Assembly: GCA_021852275.1 (NCBI GenBank)
Contig: JAJZNX010000012.1
Location: 1-34,984 of the forward strand
DNA length: 34,984 nt
Source of the DNA: Planctomycetota bacterium
GTDB lineage: Bacteria > Planctomycetota > Phycisphaerae > WQYP01
Direction of reading: 5' to 3'
Shown one piece after another: positions 18,503-26,726 of this stretch. The notes below the pieces were generated by a model that saw only the letters and a list, made by a program, of their open reading frames with translations, searched no databases and was not told where the DNA came from. Numbering within the stretch: position 1 is the first letter of the stretch; the number at the start of each line of letters is the position of its first letter. Both the position numbers and the translations under genes were made by a program.

Positions 18503-18532
18503 TTGACTTTCGCCACGTTCGGCTTCTATAAC
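18503..18532 (+). promoter_or_regulatory. Sigma70-like promoter of the superoxide dismutase gene
   Basis: TTGACT (18503-18508) and TATAAC (18527-18532) are separated by 18 bases. Transcription would begin near 18539, leaving a leader of about 75 bases before the ATG at 18615. It lies just after the stop of the CvpA-like gene, so the sod gene appears to be an independent unit. Confidence 0.6.
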
Positions 18533-18614
18533 TACAGTAGGCGAACGTTATCCGACCAGCCGCGTTGGTTTTATGGGTTGAGACGTTTTTCGCTCTTTTT
18601 GAAAGGGTTCCATC

Positions 18615-19247
18615 ATGGCGTTTACACTGCCCAATTTACCTTACGATTTTGCCGCTCTGGAGCCGGTGATTGATGCTAAAACCATGCAGATTCACCACGA
18701 CGGTCACCATGGGGCGTACGTCAAGAATCTTAATATGGCTATCGCCGGAAAGACCAGTCTGGAAGCCAAAACCGCGGAGGCACTTATCAGTAACCTGGCG
18801 GCGGTGCCGGAAGATATCCGCACGGCAGTACGTAACAACGGCGGCGGTCATGTGAACCATACCATGTTCTGGCAGATTTTGGCTGCCCCGGGACATGGCG
18901 GTGGTGGTGAACCCACCGGGGCTTTGGCTGCGGCCATCACCAGCGATTTCGGTTCCGTAGCCGAGTTTAAAGCCAAATTCACTGATGTAGCCGCCAAACG
19001 CTTTGGCTCCGGCTGGGCCTGGCTGGTGGTCAAGGGAGGCAAACTGGCCATCGGTTCCACGGCTAATCAGGACAATCCTCTGATGGGCGAAATTGCTGGA
19101 TTTTTCGGAAAACCGGTGCTGGGTCTGGATGTGTGGGAACACGCCTACTATCTAAAATATCAAAACCGTCGACCGGAGTATTTAGCTGCCTGGTGGCAAG
19201 TGGTGAACTGGACAAAGGTCGGGGAAATTTACTCCGCGGCTAAATAA
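18615..19247 (+). CDS. sodA: Superoxide dismutase, Fe/Mn family (Mn-type residues)
   Basis: A 210-residue cytoplasmic enzyme that disproportionates superoxide to oxygen and peroxide. The N-terminal opening [18 protein letters not shown] and all four metal ligands are present: H27 (in QIHHDGHH), H82 (VNHTMFW), D172 and H176 (DVWEHAYY). Glycines before VNH and glutamine Q152 in NQDNPL are the arrangement usual in manganese enzymes, so Mn use is favoured, although cambialistic activity cannot be excluded. GAAAGGG lies about seven bases before the ATG. It converges on the small membrane-protein gene, whose stop lies only eight bases beyond. Confidence 0.97.
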   Translation: MAFTLPNLPYDFAALEPVIDAKTMQIHHDGHHGAYVKNLNMAIAGKTSLEAKTAEALISNLAAVPEDIRTAVRNNGGGHVNHTMFWQILAAPGHGGGGEPTGALAAAITSDFGSVAEFKAKFTDVAAKRFGSGWAWLVVKGGKLAIGSTANQDNPLMGEIAGFFGKPVLGLDVWEHAYYLKYQNRRPEYLAAWWQVVNWTKVGEIYSAAK

Positions 19248-19254
19248 CGGGCAA

Positions 19255-19680
19255 TCATCTCCGCCGAGCCAAAGTTCCGATTTGGGCCTGCCGCAATCGC
19301 CGTCGCTGTCGGGCGCTGCGTATCAGCAGCAGGGCATAGCCCGTGGTGCATAGGCCGATACCGGCAACGACGCCCACGGTGCCCATCTCTCCAATGCGCT
19401 TGACCTGCCGATATTGCCTGCGGCTGATGGTCCATTTGCGCTGATGGCCGTGGCGGATGCCCGTCACCTGAAAATAAGCTCCATGCTGATGGATGACAAA
19501 GTTTTCTGCCGATATGCCGGTGAGAGGCCGGGTGACCAGCAGTGGCAGTGCCATCGCCAGGCCTGCCAGGATGCAACCGGCCCAGATCAGCCCATGGCAG
19601 ATTTTTCGCGGCGATAGAAGCATCAAAATTGTTCTGGACATTGTATTTGTGCAGTTACCGGCAAATCGAGGTGGAAGCAT
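19255..19680 (-). CDS. Small two-helix membrane protein of unknown function
   Basis: A protein of up to 141 residues with two hydrophobic helices (LIWAGCILAGLAMALPLLV and VGVVAGIGLCTTGYALLLI) flanking a polar, basic loop of about 45 residues, and a very arginine-rich C-terminal tail. The arrangement suggests an inner-membrane protein with a loop outside. An ATG at 19641 (MSRTILMLL) is an alternative start; neither has a clear ribosome site. The frame begins 18 bases after the mqnE stop, suggesting translation from the mqnE transcript. No family was recognised. Confidence 0.6.
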   Translation of the reverse strand: MLPPRFAGNCTNTMSRTILMLLSPRKICHGLIWAGCILAGLAMALPLLVTRPLTGISAENFVIHQHGAYFQVTGIRHGHQRKWTISRRQYRQVKRIGEMGTVGVVAGIGLCTTGYALLLIRSARQRRRLRQAQIGTLARRR

Positions 19681-19698
19681 GGTTACGGCTCGTCATTG

Positions 19699-20895
19699 CT
19701 AATTTTCCACCTGCCATTGTGCTCCGTTACGGATAACCCGACGATAGAGGGTGTCGCGCTCGACGGGAATATAACCAGCCTCATGCACCAGGCGGCGAAT
19801 ATCTTCCACTGCTTGTTCCTGATGCTGGTTGCCTGAACCTCCTTCGCGCTTGGTGATATCGTACCACACAACGGTGCCATCCAGATCATCTACACCAAAA
19901 CCCAAAGACACCTGTGAAAGCTTCATTGTCTGCATGATCCAGAAGGCTTTTACGTGGGCAAAATTGGGAAGCATAAGACGGGAAATGGCGAGCATTTTCA
20001 GGTCTTCCATGCCAGTGGGTCCGGGCAGGTGGCCAAGCTCGCTGCCATCCGGTATAAATGAAAGCGGGATAATGGTCTGAAAGCCCGGGGCTTTATCCTG
20101 CAATTCCCGCAGCGCTATCAAGTGCTTCACACGCTCTGCCCGCGTTTCGACATGGCCGTAGAGAATAGTGGCATTGGTTTTAATGCCGAGTTCGTGGGCG
20201 GTGCGGTGAATTTCCATCCAGCCATCAGCCCGCAGTTTGCCCCTGAAAACCTCGTCATGTACGCGGTCGTCAAACACTTCCGCTCCGCCGCCGGGCATAG
20301 ATCCCAACCCATGCTCGCGCAGAGCCATGAGTACTTCCTTATAGGAAAGGCGGGAAATGCGGCTCAAATGATCGATTTCAATGGCGGTGAAGCATTTGAG
20401 ATGCACTTGCGGGTAACGCTGGCGTAATCCGGAAAGCATTTCCAGATACCAGTCAAAGGGGAGCCATGGGTGCAAGCCACCTACAATGTGAATTTCGGTG
20501 GCTCCGGCGCTTGCCGCTTCTTTGGCTATGCGATAAATATCTTCCAACTGATATTCATAAGCGCCCTCTTCGCCGCGTTTGCGATGAAATTCGCAGAACT
20601 TGCAGGATAACGCGCAGATATTGGAATAATTGATATGGCGGTTGATATTATAATACGCCATGCGGCCGTTCATGGCCTGCCGCACGGCATTGGCCAAGGT
20701 TCCCAGGGAAAAAATATCCCGCGTGTTCCACAGTGCCATTCCATCTTCAAAATTCAACCATTGACCGGTCGCAACTTTTTCCGCAATGGGTAGCAGTGCG
20801 GGATCTGCAATGTCTTGCCGACGAAGGTATTGATCGATCGACTTTGGCGTCGCATAGGCTATTTCTCTCGTGGATTCATCAGTGGTAACCGGCAT
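19699..20895 (-). CDS. mqnE: Aminofutalosine synthase MqnE (radical SAM, menaquinone pathway)
   Basis: A 398-residue radical-SAM enzyme of the futalosine route to menaquinone, which joins the chorismate-derived enol ether to SAM-derived adenosine. The [4Fe-4S] motif C-x3-C-x2-C is seen at C94, C98 and C101 in NICALSCKFCEF, preceded by YNINRHINY. GEEGAYE, HIVGGLHPWLPFDWYL and SMPGGGAEVF favour MqnE over the related MqnC. The start is set at the ATG at 20895 with AGGTG upstream. The frame extends to 21024, but that would overlap recO and adds an unconserved-looking stretch. No other mqn gene is in the window. Its presence implies menaquinone-based respiration. Confidence 0.93.
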   Translation of the reverse strand: MPVTTDESTREIAYATPKSIDQYLRRQDIADPALLPIAEKVATGQWLNFEDGMALWNTRDIFSLGTLANAVRQAMNGRMAYYNINRHINYSNICALSCKFCEFHRKRGEEGAYEYQLEDIYRIAKEAASAGATEIHIVGGLHPWLPFDWYLEMLSGLRQRYPQVHLKCFTAIEIDHLSRISRLSYKEVLMALREHGLGSMPGGGAEVFDDRVHDEVFRGKLRADGWMEIHRTAHELGIKTNATILYGHVETRAERVKHLIALRELQDKAPGFQTIIPLSFIPDGSELGHLPGPTGMEDLKMLAISRLMLPNFAHVKAFWIMQTMKLSQVSLGFGVDDLDGTVVWYDITKREGGSGNQHQEQAVEDIRRLVHEAGYIPVERDTLYRRVIRNGAQWQVEN

Positions 20896-20972
20896 TAAAC
20901 ACCTATCAGGCCGCGTGGACAACCCTATCCATCTTACGCCGTCACAGGGCAGATTCCAAGTCCTGGGTCTAT

Positions 20973-21001
20973 TGCCCGCCGGATGTGAAAAGTGGCGGGC
21001 A
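20973..21001. promoter_or_regulatory. GC-rich 8-bp inverted repeat in the mqnE-recO divergent region
   Basis: The arms TGCCCGCC (20973-20980) and GGCGGGCA (20994-21001) are exact reverse complements with a 13-base spacer. They end 16 bases before the recO GTG, inside the 122-base gap between divergent genes. A regulator site or a leader hairpin affecting recO translation are both possible. Confidence 0.4.
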
Positions 21002-21017
21002 GCGGTAAAATAAGCCT

Positions 21018-21908
21018 GTGGCAACGTACCAAAAAAGTGAAGCGCTGTGTCTGCATCTGATTGATTTTTCAGAAACCAGCCAGATTGCGCGGCTCTTTAC
21101 GCGGGAATTTGGCATGCTCGGAGTGATCGCCAAAGGCATTAAACGTGGGCGGCAAACCTCGGCAAGTCCACTGGGTGGACCGCTGGATATGTTGGCCCAC
21201 GGTCAGGCAGTCTTTGTGGCGGGGCGCGGAGGGGCGGAACTTTCTACGCTGTCAGGCTGGCAGGTGCTGGATCATTGGCCGTTGATGCGCAACAATTTAT
21301 GCAGGTATTATGCGGGGACTCTGATGGCGGAAGTGACCATGGAACTGCTGGCTCCGCTGGATCCGCATCCGCATATTTTTGAAGATTTAGTAGTATCGCT
21401 GCAAATGCTGGGTAATTCCGATTTACCCTCATCGGCGCGCGTGGTTGCCGCTTATGTTAAAGCTGCCCTGCAGGAAACGGGCTACTGGCCTATATTGGAA
21501 CACTGCGTGCTTTGCGGTACGGAAATAACAACCGATGTCGTGCGGTTTGTGCCTCGAGTTGGAGGCATTATCTGCAGCAATTGCCGCCCTGCGGGCACGG
21601 CCATGGCATTGCCCAGTCTCGTGGTGCTGGCGTTGGCACGCTTGCCAAGGCCGCAGGTGATGAAGGAATATGTGTCGCAGCGGCCGGCAGATCCGCAAGC
21701 TCTGTTTCTGGCTTTGCAATTGATGCTAAGCCATCTGGAATGTACTTTGGATCGCGCGATGAAAACGCGGACGCTGCTGGGTATGATTTGCGGGTGCGGA
21801 CCGACGATGCCGGAAACTGCCGTGGCAAACCTGGGGGTTGGTTTAGAAAAATCGGTGGTGCATGGGGCGGGGATGCTGCCTGACGGCCAGATAGAGAGCC
21901 TCGCATGA
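21018..21908 (+). CDS. recO: DNA repair protein RecO
   Basis: A 296-residue RecO, which loads RecA with RecR during RecF-pathway recombination repair. The N-terminal OB fold opens with the typical KSEALCLHLIDFSETSQIARLFT, followed by GMLGVIAKGIKR. A zinc knuckle is complete: C163 and C166 (CVLCG), C186 and C189 (CSNC). The helical C-terminal domain follows. The start is a GTG with a weak ribosome site, next to a strong inverted repeat. The stop overlaps the start of the MauE-like gene by four bases, implying coupled translation. The gene is slightly longer than many RecO proteins, by a C-terminal tail of about 40 residues. Confidence 0.93.
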   Translation: MATYQKSEALCLHLIDFSETSQIARLFTREFGMLGVIAKGIKRGRQTSASPLGGPLDMLAHGQAVFVAGRGGAELSTLSGWQVLDHWPLMRNNLCRYYAGTLMAEVTMELLAPLDPHPHIFEDLVVSLQMLGNSDLPSSARVVAAYVKAALQETGYWPILEHCVLCGTEITTDVVRFVPRVGGIICSNCRPAGTAMALPSLVVLALARLPRPQVMKEYVSQRPADPQALFLALQLMLSHLECTLDRAMKTRTLLGMICGCGPTMPETAVANLGVGLEKSVVHGAGMLPDGQIESLA

Positions 21909-22840
21909 TGCTGGATGCCTTCAATACTTCTTCTGACGTCGAAACTGCTAAAGCCAGGGCACGGGATACTGGTTGGGCACCTGCAGATCTGGTGTTGATT
22001 GCCGTTGGAACCTTGCTGGTGGTGGCGGCGGTGCTGAAAATAGACGCGATACTCACCAGACAGTGGCCGGCTTCTTATGAGAGAATCTTGGAAGCATTGA
22101 TGGAGACAGCCGCGGGGTTTTGGTGCTGGTGCGGGGTGTGGCGCCGAGGGGCATGGATCACGACGGTCCTGCTCTTTCTGACCTTTGCAGGTGTTTCTTT
22201 GTTTCGCGGCTGGGCGGGCCATAAATCGTGCGGCTGTTTCGGCACTCTGCGGGTGGATCCCTGGTGGACGCTGGCCCTGGATGTGGGAGTACTGGCGGCC
22301 TTGCTGGCGTGGCATCCACAAAGGTCGAAGCCAAAGGCGACCAAAGCCCGTTTAATGGGCACAGGGATATTGCTGTTGCTGCTGTTGGCCACAGTTGGTT
22401 GGCTATCAGTCCGCAATCGACCCGCGTGGCTGCATGCGGATGGAAGACTCACCGGTGGCAGGGGTATAGTCTTGATGAATCCGGTTGGCTGGACCCATTA
22501 CCGCATGCCGCTGCTCAAATACATGCGTCATGCGCAGTTTTACGCCCATGGCCGATGGCTGGTGGTGCTGTATCACCACGGCTGCGACGTGTGCCAGCGG
22601 GCGATTGGACAAGTGGCGGCGAAAATCGCCAAGGCCAAACATCCACATCATGTGTTACTCCTTGAGGTACCGCCGAACGGCTCTTTGCCGGCTTCGCTTG
22701 ATCTGCGGGGTATGGTGCATGCGAGAGTGCATTTCGGCAGGAACTGGGCGATACCCATGTTTCCTCTCTATCTGGATATACATAACGGCGTGGTGATGAG
22801 GGTAAGAATTTACGTCAAGGGGTACTGGAGCGGATTCTGA
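21905..22840 (+). CDS. MauE/DoxX-like membrane protein fused to thioredoxin-like domain
   Basis: A 311-residue protein. Residues 27-135 contain four hydrophobic helices and the SCGCFG motif (C109, C111) characteristic of MauE-type redox-associated membrane proteins. A fifth hydrophobic segment (GILLLLLLATVGWLSV, about 154-169) leads to a thioredoxin-like domain with GCDVC (C227, C230) and a possible cis-proline region IPMFPL. The pairing suggests a membrane disulfide relay in which the integral part passes electrons to the CxxC domain on the far side; this is inference from family knowledge. Its first codon overlaps the recO stop by four bases, so it is translated with recO despite no obvious functional link. 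Confidence 0.8.
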   Translation: MMLDAFNTSSDVETAKARARDTGWAPADLVLIAVGTLLVVAAVLKIDAILTRQWPASYERILEALMETAAGFWCWCGVWRRGAWITTVLLFLTFAGVSLFRGWAGHKSCGCFGTLRVDPWWTLALDVGVLAALLAWHPQRSKPKATKARLMGTGILLLLLLATVGWLSVRNRPAWLHADGRLTGGRGIVLMNPVGWTHYRMPLLKYMRHAQFYAHGRWLVVLYHHGCDVCQRAIGQVAAKIAKAKHPHHVLLLEVPPNGSLPASLDLRGMVHARVHFGRNWAIPMFPLYLDIHNGVVMRVRIYVKGYWSGF

Positions 22841-22846
22841 AAGGCC

Positions 22847-23644
22847 ATGCAGGTCATTGGCCAAAAGTTACCGCAGCACGTTACAATGGTCTCCATGAAC
22901 AAGGTATTGCATATTAAACGCTCTGTACGCTGGCCGTTCAATGTGGCGGTACTCCTGGGTTTCAGTTGGCTCCTGGGGGGGTGCCACACGGCGCTAGTTC
23001 CATTAAAACCGGCGGCGATCGGCCCACCTTGGGCGGCAAGTCCGGTGGTATCCACCACGCGGCCTGGTAAAGCCATTACCAAGGTACGGGGTGGTGCTAT
23101 AAAGATTGGTGCGTTTGCCACGGTACCGGCGACGGTTAAAGATGGTTGGGTCGCCAATCTGGCTAATTCCACTTCCGGAATCATTGATATTGCCAGTTAC
23201 AGGCATATTTTTAATCAGGCGATGCGTCTGGTACGGCACACCGGTTATCGGGTGAGCTGGTCAAGCTACAGGCTGGGTATTATTGTCAGCAAGCCGCGGA
23301 TCGGACCGGAGGTGTTGCAATGGTGGCGGCCGGATGTTACCAACGGCAATTCGCTGATGGAGAGCACGCTGAACACATTTCGGCGAACGATCCGCCTGGT
23401 CATTGAGCGATTGGGTAAGCAGCGATATCGCATAAGTATTGAGGTGCTGGTGGAGCGACGGGAAAATCCGCAGGGCATGGTGGGGGCAGTGGCCTTTAAT
23501 GGCATATCCGCATTTGGTGGCAACATTCTGCCGTTGATGGCCAGCCATGCAGCACCAGGTGTTGGGGGTGAGTATTGGTATCCGGCAGGGCGCGATCCGC
23601 TGCTGGAAAAGAAGCTGTTAAAAGTGCTGTTAAAAAAGATCTGA
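22847..23644 (+). CDS. Putative lipoprotein of unknown function
   Basis: A basic N-terminus and hydrophobic stretch (VAVLLGFSWLLGGC) end in a lipobox, so the protein should be lipid-anchored. The mature part is about 215 residues with no recognised family: a Pro/Thr-rich linker, an alpha/beta segment (SYRHIFNQAMRLVRHTGYRV), then strands (RYRISIEVLVERRENP). ATG 22847 lies six bases after the previous stop with GAAAGG close by; ATGs at 22889 and 22895 would give a more standard signal length. It is likely the last gene of the recO operon and converges on dut, with an 8-base gap between stops. Confidence 0.7.
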   Translation: MQVIGQKLPQHVTMVSMNKVLHIKRSVRWPFNVAVLLGFSWLLGGCHTALVPLKPAAIGPPWAASPVVSTTRPGKAITKVRGGAIKIGAFATVPATVKDGWVANLANSTSGIIDIASYRHIFNQAMRLVRHTGYRVSWSSYRLGIIVSKPRIGPEVLQWWRPDVTNGNSLMESTLNTFRRTIRLVIERLGKQRYRISIEVLVERRENPQGMVGAVAFNGISAFGGNILPLMASHAAPGVGGEYWYPAGRDPLLEKKLLKVLLKKI

Positions 23645-23652
23645 AATTCCGG

Positions 23653-24135
23653 CTAATGGCCGGTACTCCCAAAACCGCCGGTGCCGCGCTGAGTTGGAGC
23701 CAGCTCTGCTGGACTGGCTTGAATCTGCCATCTGGCTTGCACAACGGGAGAAATCACCATCTGGGCGATTCGCATTCCGCGGGTAATTTCAAACGGTTCG
23801 CTGCCGAAGTTGATGAGTATAACCTGCAATTCCCCGCGATAATCGGCATCTATGGTTCCCGGAGCGTTGGGCACACTTACACCATGTTTCATGGCCAGGC
23901 CGGAACGTGGGCGAATTTGCGCCTCAAATCCCGGCGGAATAGCCAGAATGAAACCGCAGGGAATGGCGCGGCGCTGCATTGGATACAACACGACCGGTTC
24001 GGTAATCGCTGCCTGCAAATCCATACCCGCGGCACAACTTGTCTGGTAGGCCGGGGGCTGCAGGCCGCGACTGTGTTCCAGCCAGGCCAGTTCCAGGATT
24101 ACCTCCGGTGTGACGGACAGGGCTTCATTTTTCAT
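23653..24135 (-). CDS. dut: dUTP diphosphatase (dUTPase)
   Basis: A 160-residue trimeric dUTPase that hydrolyses dUTP to dUMP and pyrophosphate, keeping uracil out of DNA and supplying dTMP synthesis. All five conserved motifs are present in order: AGMDLQAA, PRSGLAMKHGV, GTIDADYRGEL with the catalytic Asp, RGMRIAQMVI, and the C-terminal P-loop-like RGTGGFGSTG. The start is the ATG at 24135 with GGAG (complement of 24142-24145) six bases before it; a TTG at 24147 is upstream but less likely. The glutamine amidotransferase gene is just upstream on the same strand (58-base gap). Confidence 0.97.
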   Translation of the reverse strand: MKNEALSVTPEVILELAWLEHSRGLQPPAYQTSCAAGMDLQAAITEPVVLYPMQRRAIPCGFILAIPPGFEAQIRPRSGLAMKHGVSVPNAPGTIDADYRGELQVILINFGSEPFEITRGMRIAQMVISPVVQARWQIQASPAELAPTQRGTGGFGSTGH

Positions 24136-24193
24136 AAGATACTCCAAAGAGATGCGGTGGCCCGATTGGCGGGAAATTCGGAAAATTCGGCGG

Positions 24194-24901
24194 CTATGTC
24201 AATAGCGAGGTCCACCGTGAAAAGACGTTTTTACTGATGGTCAGAAGCTCCGGCATATAAGCTGAGGTTTGGGCGATAAACGGGTCGGAATGGACACCTG
24301 CAGCTTTCAGTTCATCTGGAAAGGATTGAATCATCGTCTGGATTGATTCTGCCGTTACTTCCAGATGACACAGCAGCGCCCATGTTCGCGTTCCGAACCG
24401 AAAGCCCTGACATGCGGTGATATCCGAGCCCAGCAGGGGGGTGGCATTTTGGGGCACTTCAAAAACGTCGCCATGCCAGTGAAAGGCGATGAACGAAAAC
24501 GGTACGCCGATGAATAAAGGATCGCGCATACCGCCTTCATATAGTCGCACCTTCAGCCAGCCGATTTCCTTTTTTTTGCCGGGATAAACCCGGGCACCAA
24601 GAGCCGCAGCAATTAACTGGCTGCCCAGGCAGATGCCAAGCACCGGTTTGCCGGCTGCGATGGCGTATTGAATTAAGGCTATTTCCGACTGGATGAAGGG
24701 GTAGCGATCCTGTTCATAGACGCTCATCGGGCCGCCCATTATGATTAACCCGGAATAATTCTGAATGTCCGTGGGCAAACTCTGCCGACGAAAAATCTCA
24801 AAAGTATGAACGTCGACTTTGGCAGCCGCGAGCGGCGCGGCAATGGATCCGATGTTTTCCGCGGGAGTGTGCTGCATTACCAAAACGGATTTCATCGGCA
24901 T
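24194..24901 (-). CDS. Class I (triad) glutamine amidotransferase
   Basis: A 236-residue stand-alone amidotransferase of the type related to the N-terminal domain of GMP synthase. The triad is visible: nucleophile C91 in GICLGSQLIAAALGA, H143 in FHWHGD, and E181 in CHLEVT. GLIIMGGPMSVYE is the usual oxyanion-side strand. Such proteins hydrolyse glutamine to feed ammonia to a partner or act on gamma-glutamyl compounds; no synthase partner lies nearby, so the acceptor is unknown. ATG 24901 and ATG 24895 are both possible starts. The gene diverges from the beta-barrel gene at 25019. Confidence 0.9.
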   Translation of the reverse strand: MPMKSVLVMQHTPAENIGSIAAPLAAAKVDVHTFEIFRRQSLPTDIQNYSGLIIMGGPMSVYEQDRYPFIQSEIALIQYAIAAGKPVLGICLGSQLIAAALGARVYPGKKKEIGWLKVRLYEGGMRDPLFIGVPFSFIAFHWHGDVFEVPQNATPLLGSDITACQGFRFGTRTWALLCHLEVTAESIQTMIQSFPDELKAAGVHSDPFIAQTSAYMPELLTISKNVFSRWTSLLT

Positions 24902-25018
24902 CGTATTCCATATTTTCGGACACACTCCGGCCCGAAATTCCACAAACAGTGTTTTTACCACAATTGCGGTCAAAAGTCCCGCCGGCCTCTGGACACAATT
25001 CAGTTTTCATGGAGAATA

Positions 25019-26056
25019 ATGAACAGGCGATGGTTTGCTGCAGGAACCAGGATATTGAAAACCAGAAAATTAACACCCGGCGGAATCAGCTTTACATATT
25101 TTCTGTTATGGTTTGGTCTGATGGCATTGGTTGCAAGTGGTGGCGCTGCGCAGCTGCTTGCCGATGCACCTCCGCTTTTGACGCTCAATCCATGGGTGGG
25201 TTCGGAAATTGCCCAGACGTGGGATCACCCGATGGAGGAAAACAAGGCGTGGATTCGCAACGATGGTCAATCCGCGCACATCTTCTGGTACAATTCATAT
25301 GGAAGAATTCGATTCCAGCCGGATAACGCATACTCCCCGGACATCGGGTATCGCGTGATGTATGTTGATCTGGGCACCCACAGCCCGCTGCTGCCGGAGC
25401 AACTGACTGATCAATCGCTGGTGCTGGGCGCGCATCTTATTCGCAACAGTCGCTGGGATCTGGGCGTGGTTTTGGGTGGTGGATATTCGGGCAACAGCCC
25501 TTTTGGTGATTCACGGGCATACTACGGCCTGGGCCATATTGAATTAGGGCGACGGATTTCGCCAGACGATCAGTTGGATATCACTCTGGATTACATCGGC
25601 AATGGGGGCTTGATGCCGGACGTGCCCCTGCCGGGATTCGCGTGGGAACATCGCACCAAACGGACATACTGGCGACTGGGATATCCGACCGATGAAATCC
25701 GCCTTCATCCGCTGCCGCGAATCCAACTGCTCGGCTATTACGAAGCACCGATTGACGGCCGGGCGGAGGTATCGTATCGCATCATCAAGGGCCTCTACGG
25801 CTTTGCCGATTTTCAGAATTACTTTGAGGGATACACCATTAATACGTACCCCGACCACCAGCGTCTTTTTATGGAATTCAGCCGGATTGAAGCAGGTATT
25901 CGGGTTATTCATGAGCCACTCTTTGATATCAGCGTGGCGCTGGGCTACGCCTTTAACCAGGAATTCATGCGCGGTTTTGATATCCGGTCTTTGCAGCCGC
26001 AGGCGCAAATTGCCGATGCTCCGTATGTGGCATTTCTGATTCGTGGCAAATTTTAA
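25019..26056 (+). CDS. Probable outer-membrane beta-barrel protein
   Basis: The ATG at 25019 follows GGAG (25011-25014), and the first 50 residues contain a basic stretch and a long hydrophobic signal (TYFLLWFGLMALVASGGAAQ). The mature chain of about 295 residues is made of alternating polar/hydrophobic strands rich in Tyr, Gly and Asp, such as DLGVVLGGGYSGNSP, HIELGRRISPDDQLDITLDY and ISVALGYAFNQEFMRGFDI, and ends in a terminal phenylalanine (RGKF), as in outer-membrane barrels. No specific family was assigned with confidence. A transport or structural function is possible. Confidence 0.75.
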   Translation: MNRRWFAAGTRILKTRKLTPGGISFTYFLLWFGLMALVASGGAAQLLADAPPLLTLNPWVGSEIAQTWDHPMEENKAWIRNDGQSAHIFWYNSYGRIRFQPDNAYSPDIGYRVMYVDLGTHSPLLPEQLTDQSLVLGAHLIRNSRWDLGVVLGGGYSGNSPFGDSRAYYGLGHIELGRRISPDDQLDITLDYIGNGGLMPDVPLPGFAWEHRTKRTYWRLGYPTDEIRLHPLPRIQLLGYYEAPIDGRAEVSYRIIKGLYGFADFQNYFEGYTINTYPDHQRLFMEFSRIEAGIRVIHEPLFDISVALGYAFNQEFMRGFDIRSLQPQAQIADAPYVAFLIRGKF

Positions 26057-26062
26057 CTGGTG

Positions 26063-26091
26063 TTTTTTCCAGCGTGGCTCCCACATATAAT
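26063..26091 (+). promoter_or_regulatory. Candidate promoter for the downstream lipoprotein gene
   Basis: A perfect TATAAT lies at 26086-26091. The -35 position (about 26063-26068) is only a T-run without the consensus GAC. The ATG of the lipoprotein gene is 53 bases downstream. Confidence 0.35.
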
Positions 26092-26143
26092 GATATTCCA
26101 AGCCGGGCGCAGTAAGGCCTGAAATAAAACTGCCGGATCAAAC

Positions 26144-26656
26144 ATGACCGATTCATCATGTGTTTTGTTGGACCGTAATTTTCGCGGTGGCACACAGCGG
26201 CAATCAGGCCGGCTGGTAGCGGTCGGCTTGTTGGTGCTGTTGATGATTGCGCTGACCGGCTGCATGAGCCGGCCTACGGCCATCAAATATGGAGCGGTTT
26301 ATCCGCGACAGGGCAGGGCGCGGGTGTATTCGGTGAACCCCTGGATGCGCGAGGCTCTGGTGCGCATTGCCCAGGGGCAGCGGGTCGCCTGGTGGGATTC
26401 CAACTCCATGTTGTTTAAGAATGGCCGGCGGACGCCGACTCTGGAAGCCAAGCCCGGGGAGACGATTCATTTCGACGGATTGGATGCGGATGGTGATTTA
26501 TTTTTGGCCCGGGCCTGGATCGGTGAGAAGCCCACGGCTTACAATTTCAGTCCGCATCTGCCGCTGATTTCCCGCGATGTCACACTCCATCCGCCGGCGA
26601 CGACGCAGCCCCATCCGCCGGGGCAATCGCACGTATTGCCACAAGTACCCAGATAG
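26144..26656 (+). CDS. Small putative lipoprotein
   Basis: A 170-residue protein with a polar N-terminus, a hydrophobic stretch (LVAVGLLVLLMIALTGC) and a lipobox ending in Cys40. The mature domain (about 100 residues) contains QGQRVAWWDSNSMLFKNGR and ETIHFDGLDADGDLFLARAW, which look beta-rich; the tail is rich in Pro and His. The pre-signal region is longer than usual, so a downstream start is possible, but no ATG fits better. Family not recognised. It converges on the GH4 gene. Confidence 0.65.
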   Translation: MTDSSCVLLDRNFRGGTQRQSGRLVAVGLLVLLMIALTGCMSRPTAIKYGAVYPRQGRARVYSVNPWMREALVRIAQGQRVAWWDSNSMLFKNGRRTPTLEAKPGETIHFDGLDADGDLFLARAWIGEKPTAYNFSPHLPLISRDVTLHPPATTQPHPPGQSHVLPQVPR

Positions 26657-26726
26657 GCTGCGCTCGCAATTGCGGTGGCCGGACACCTTGAGGGGATTCC
26701 GGCCAGGGAGGGTTCCGGCAACCAGC

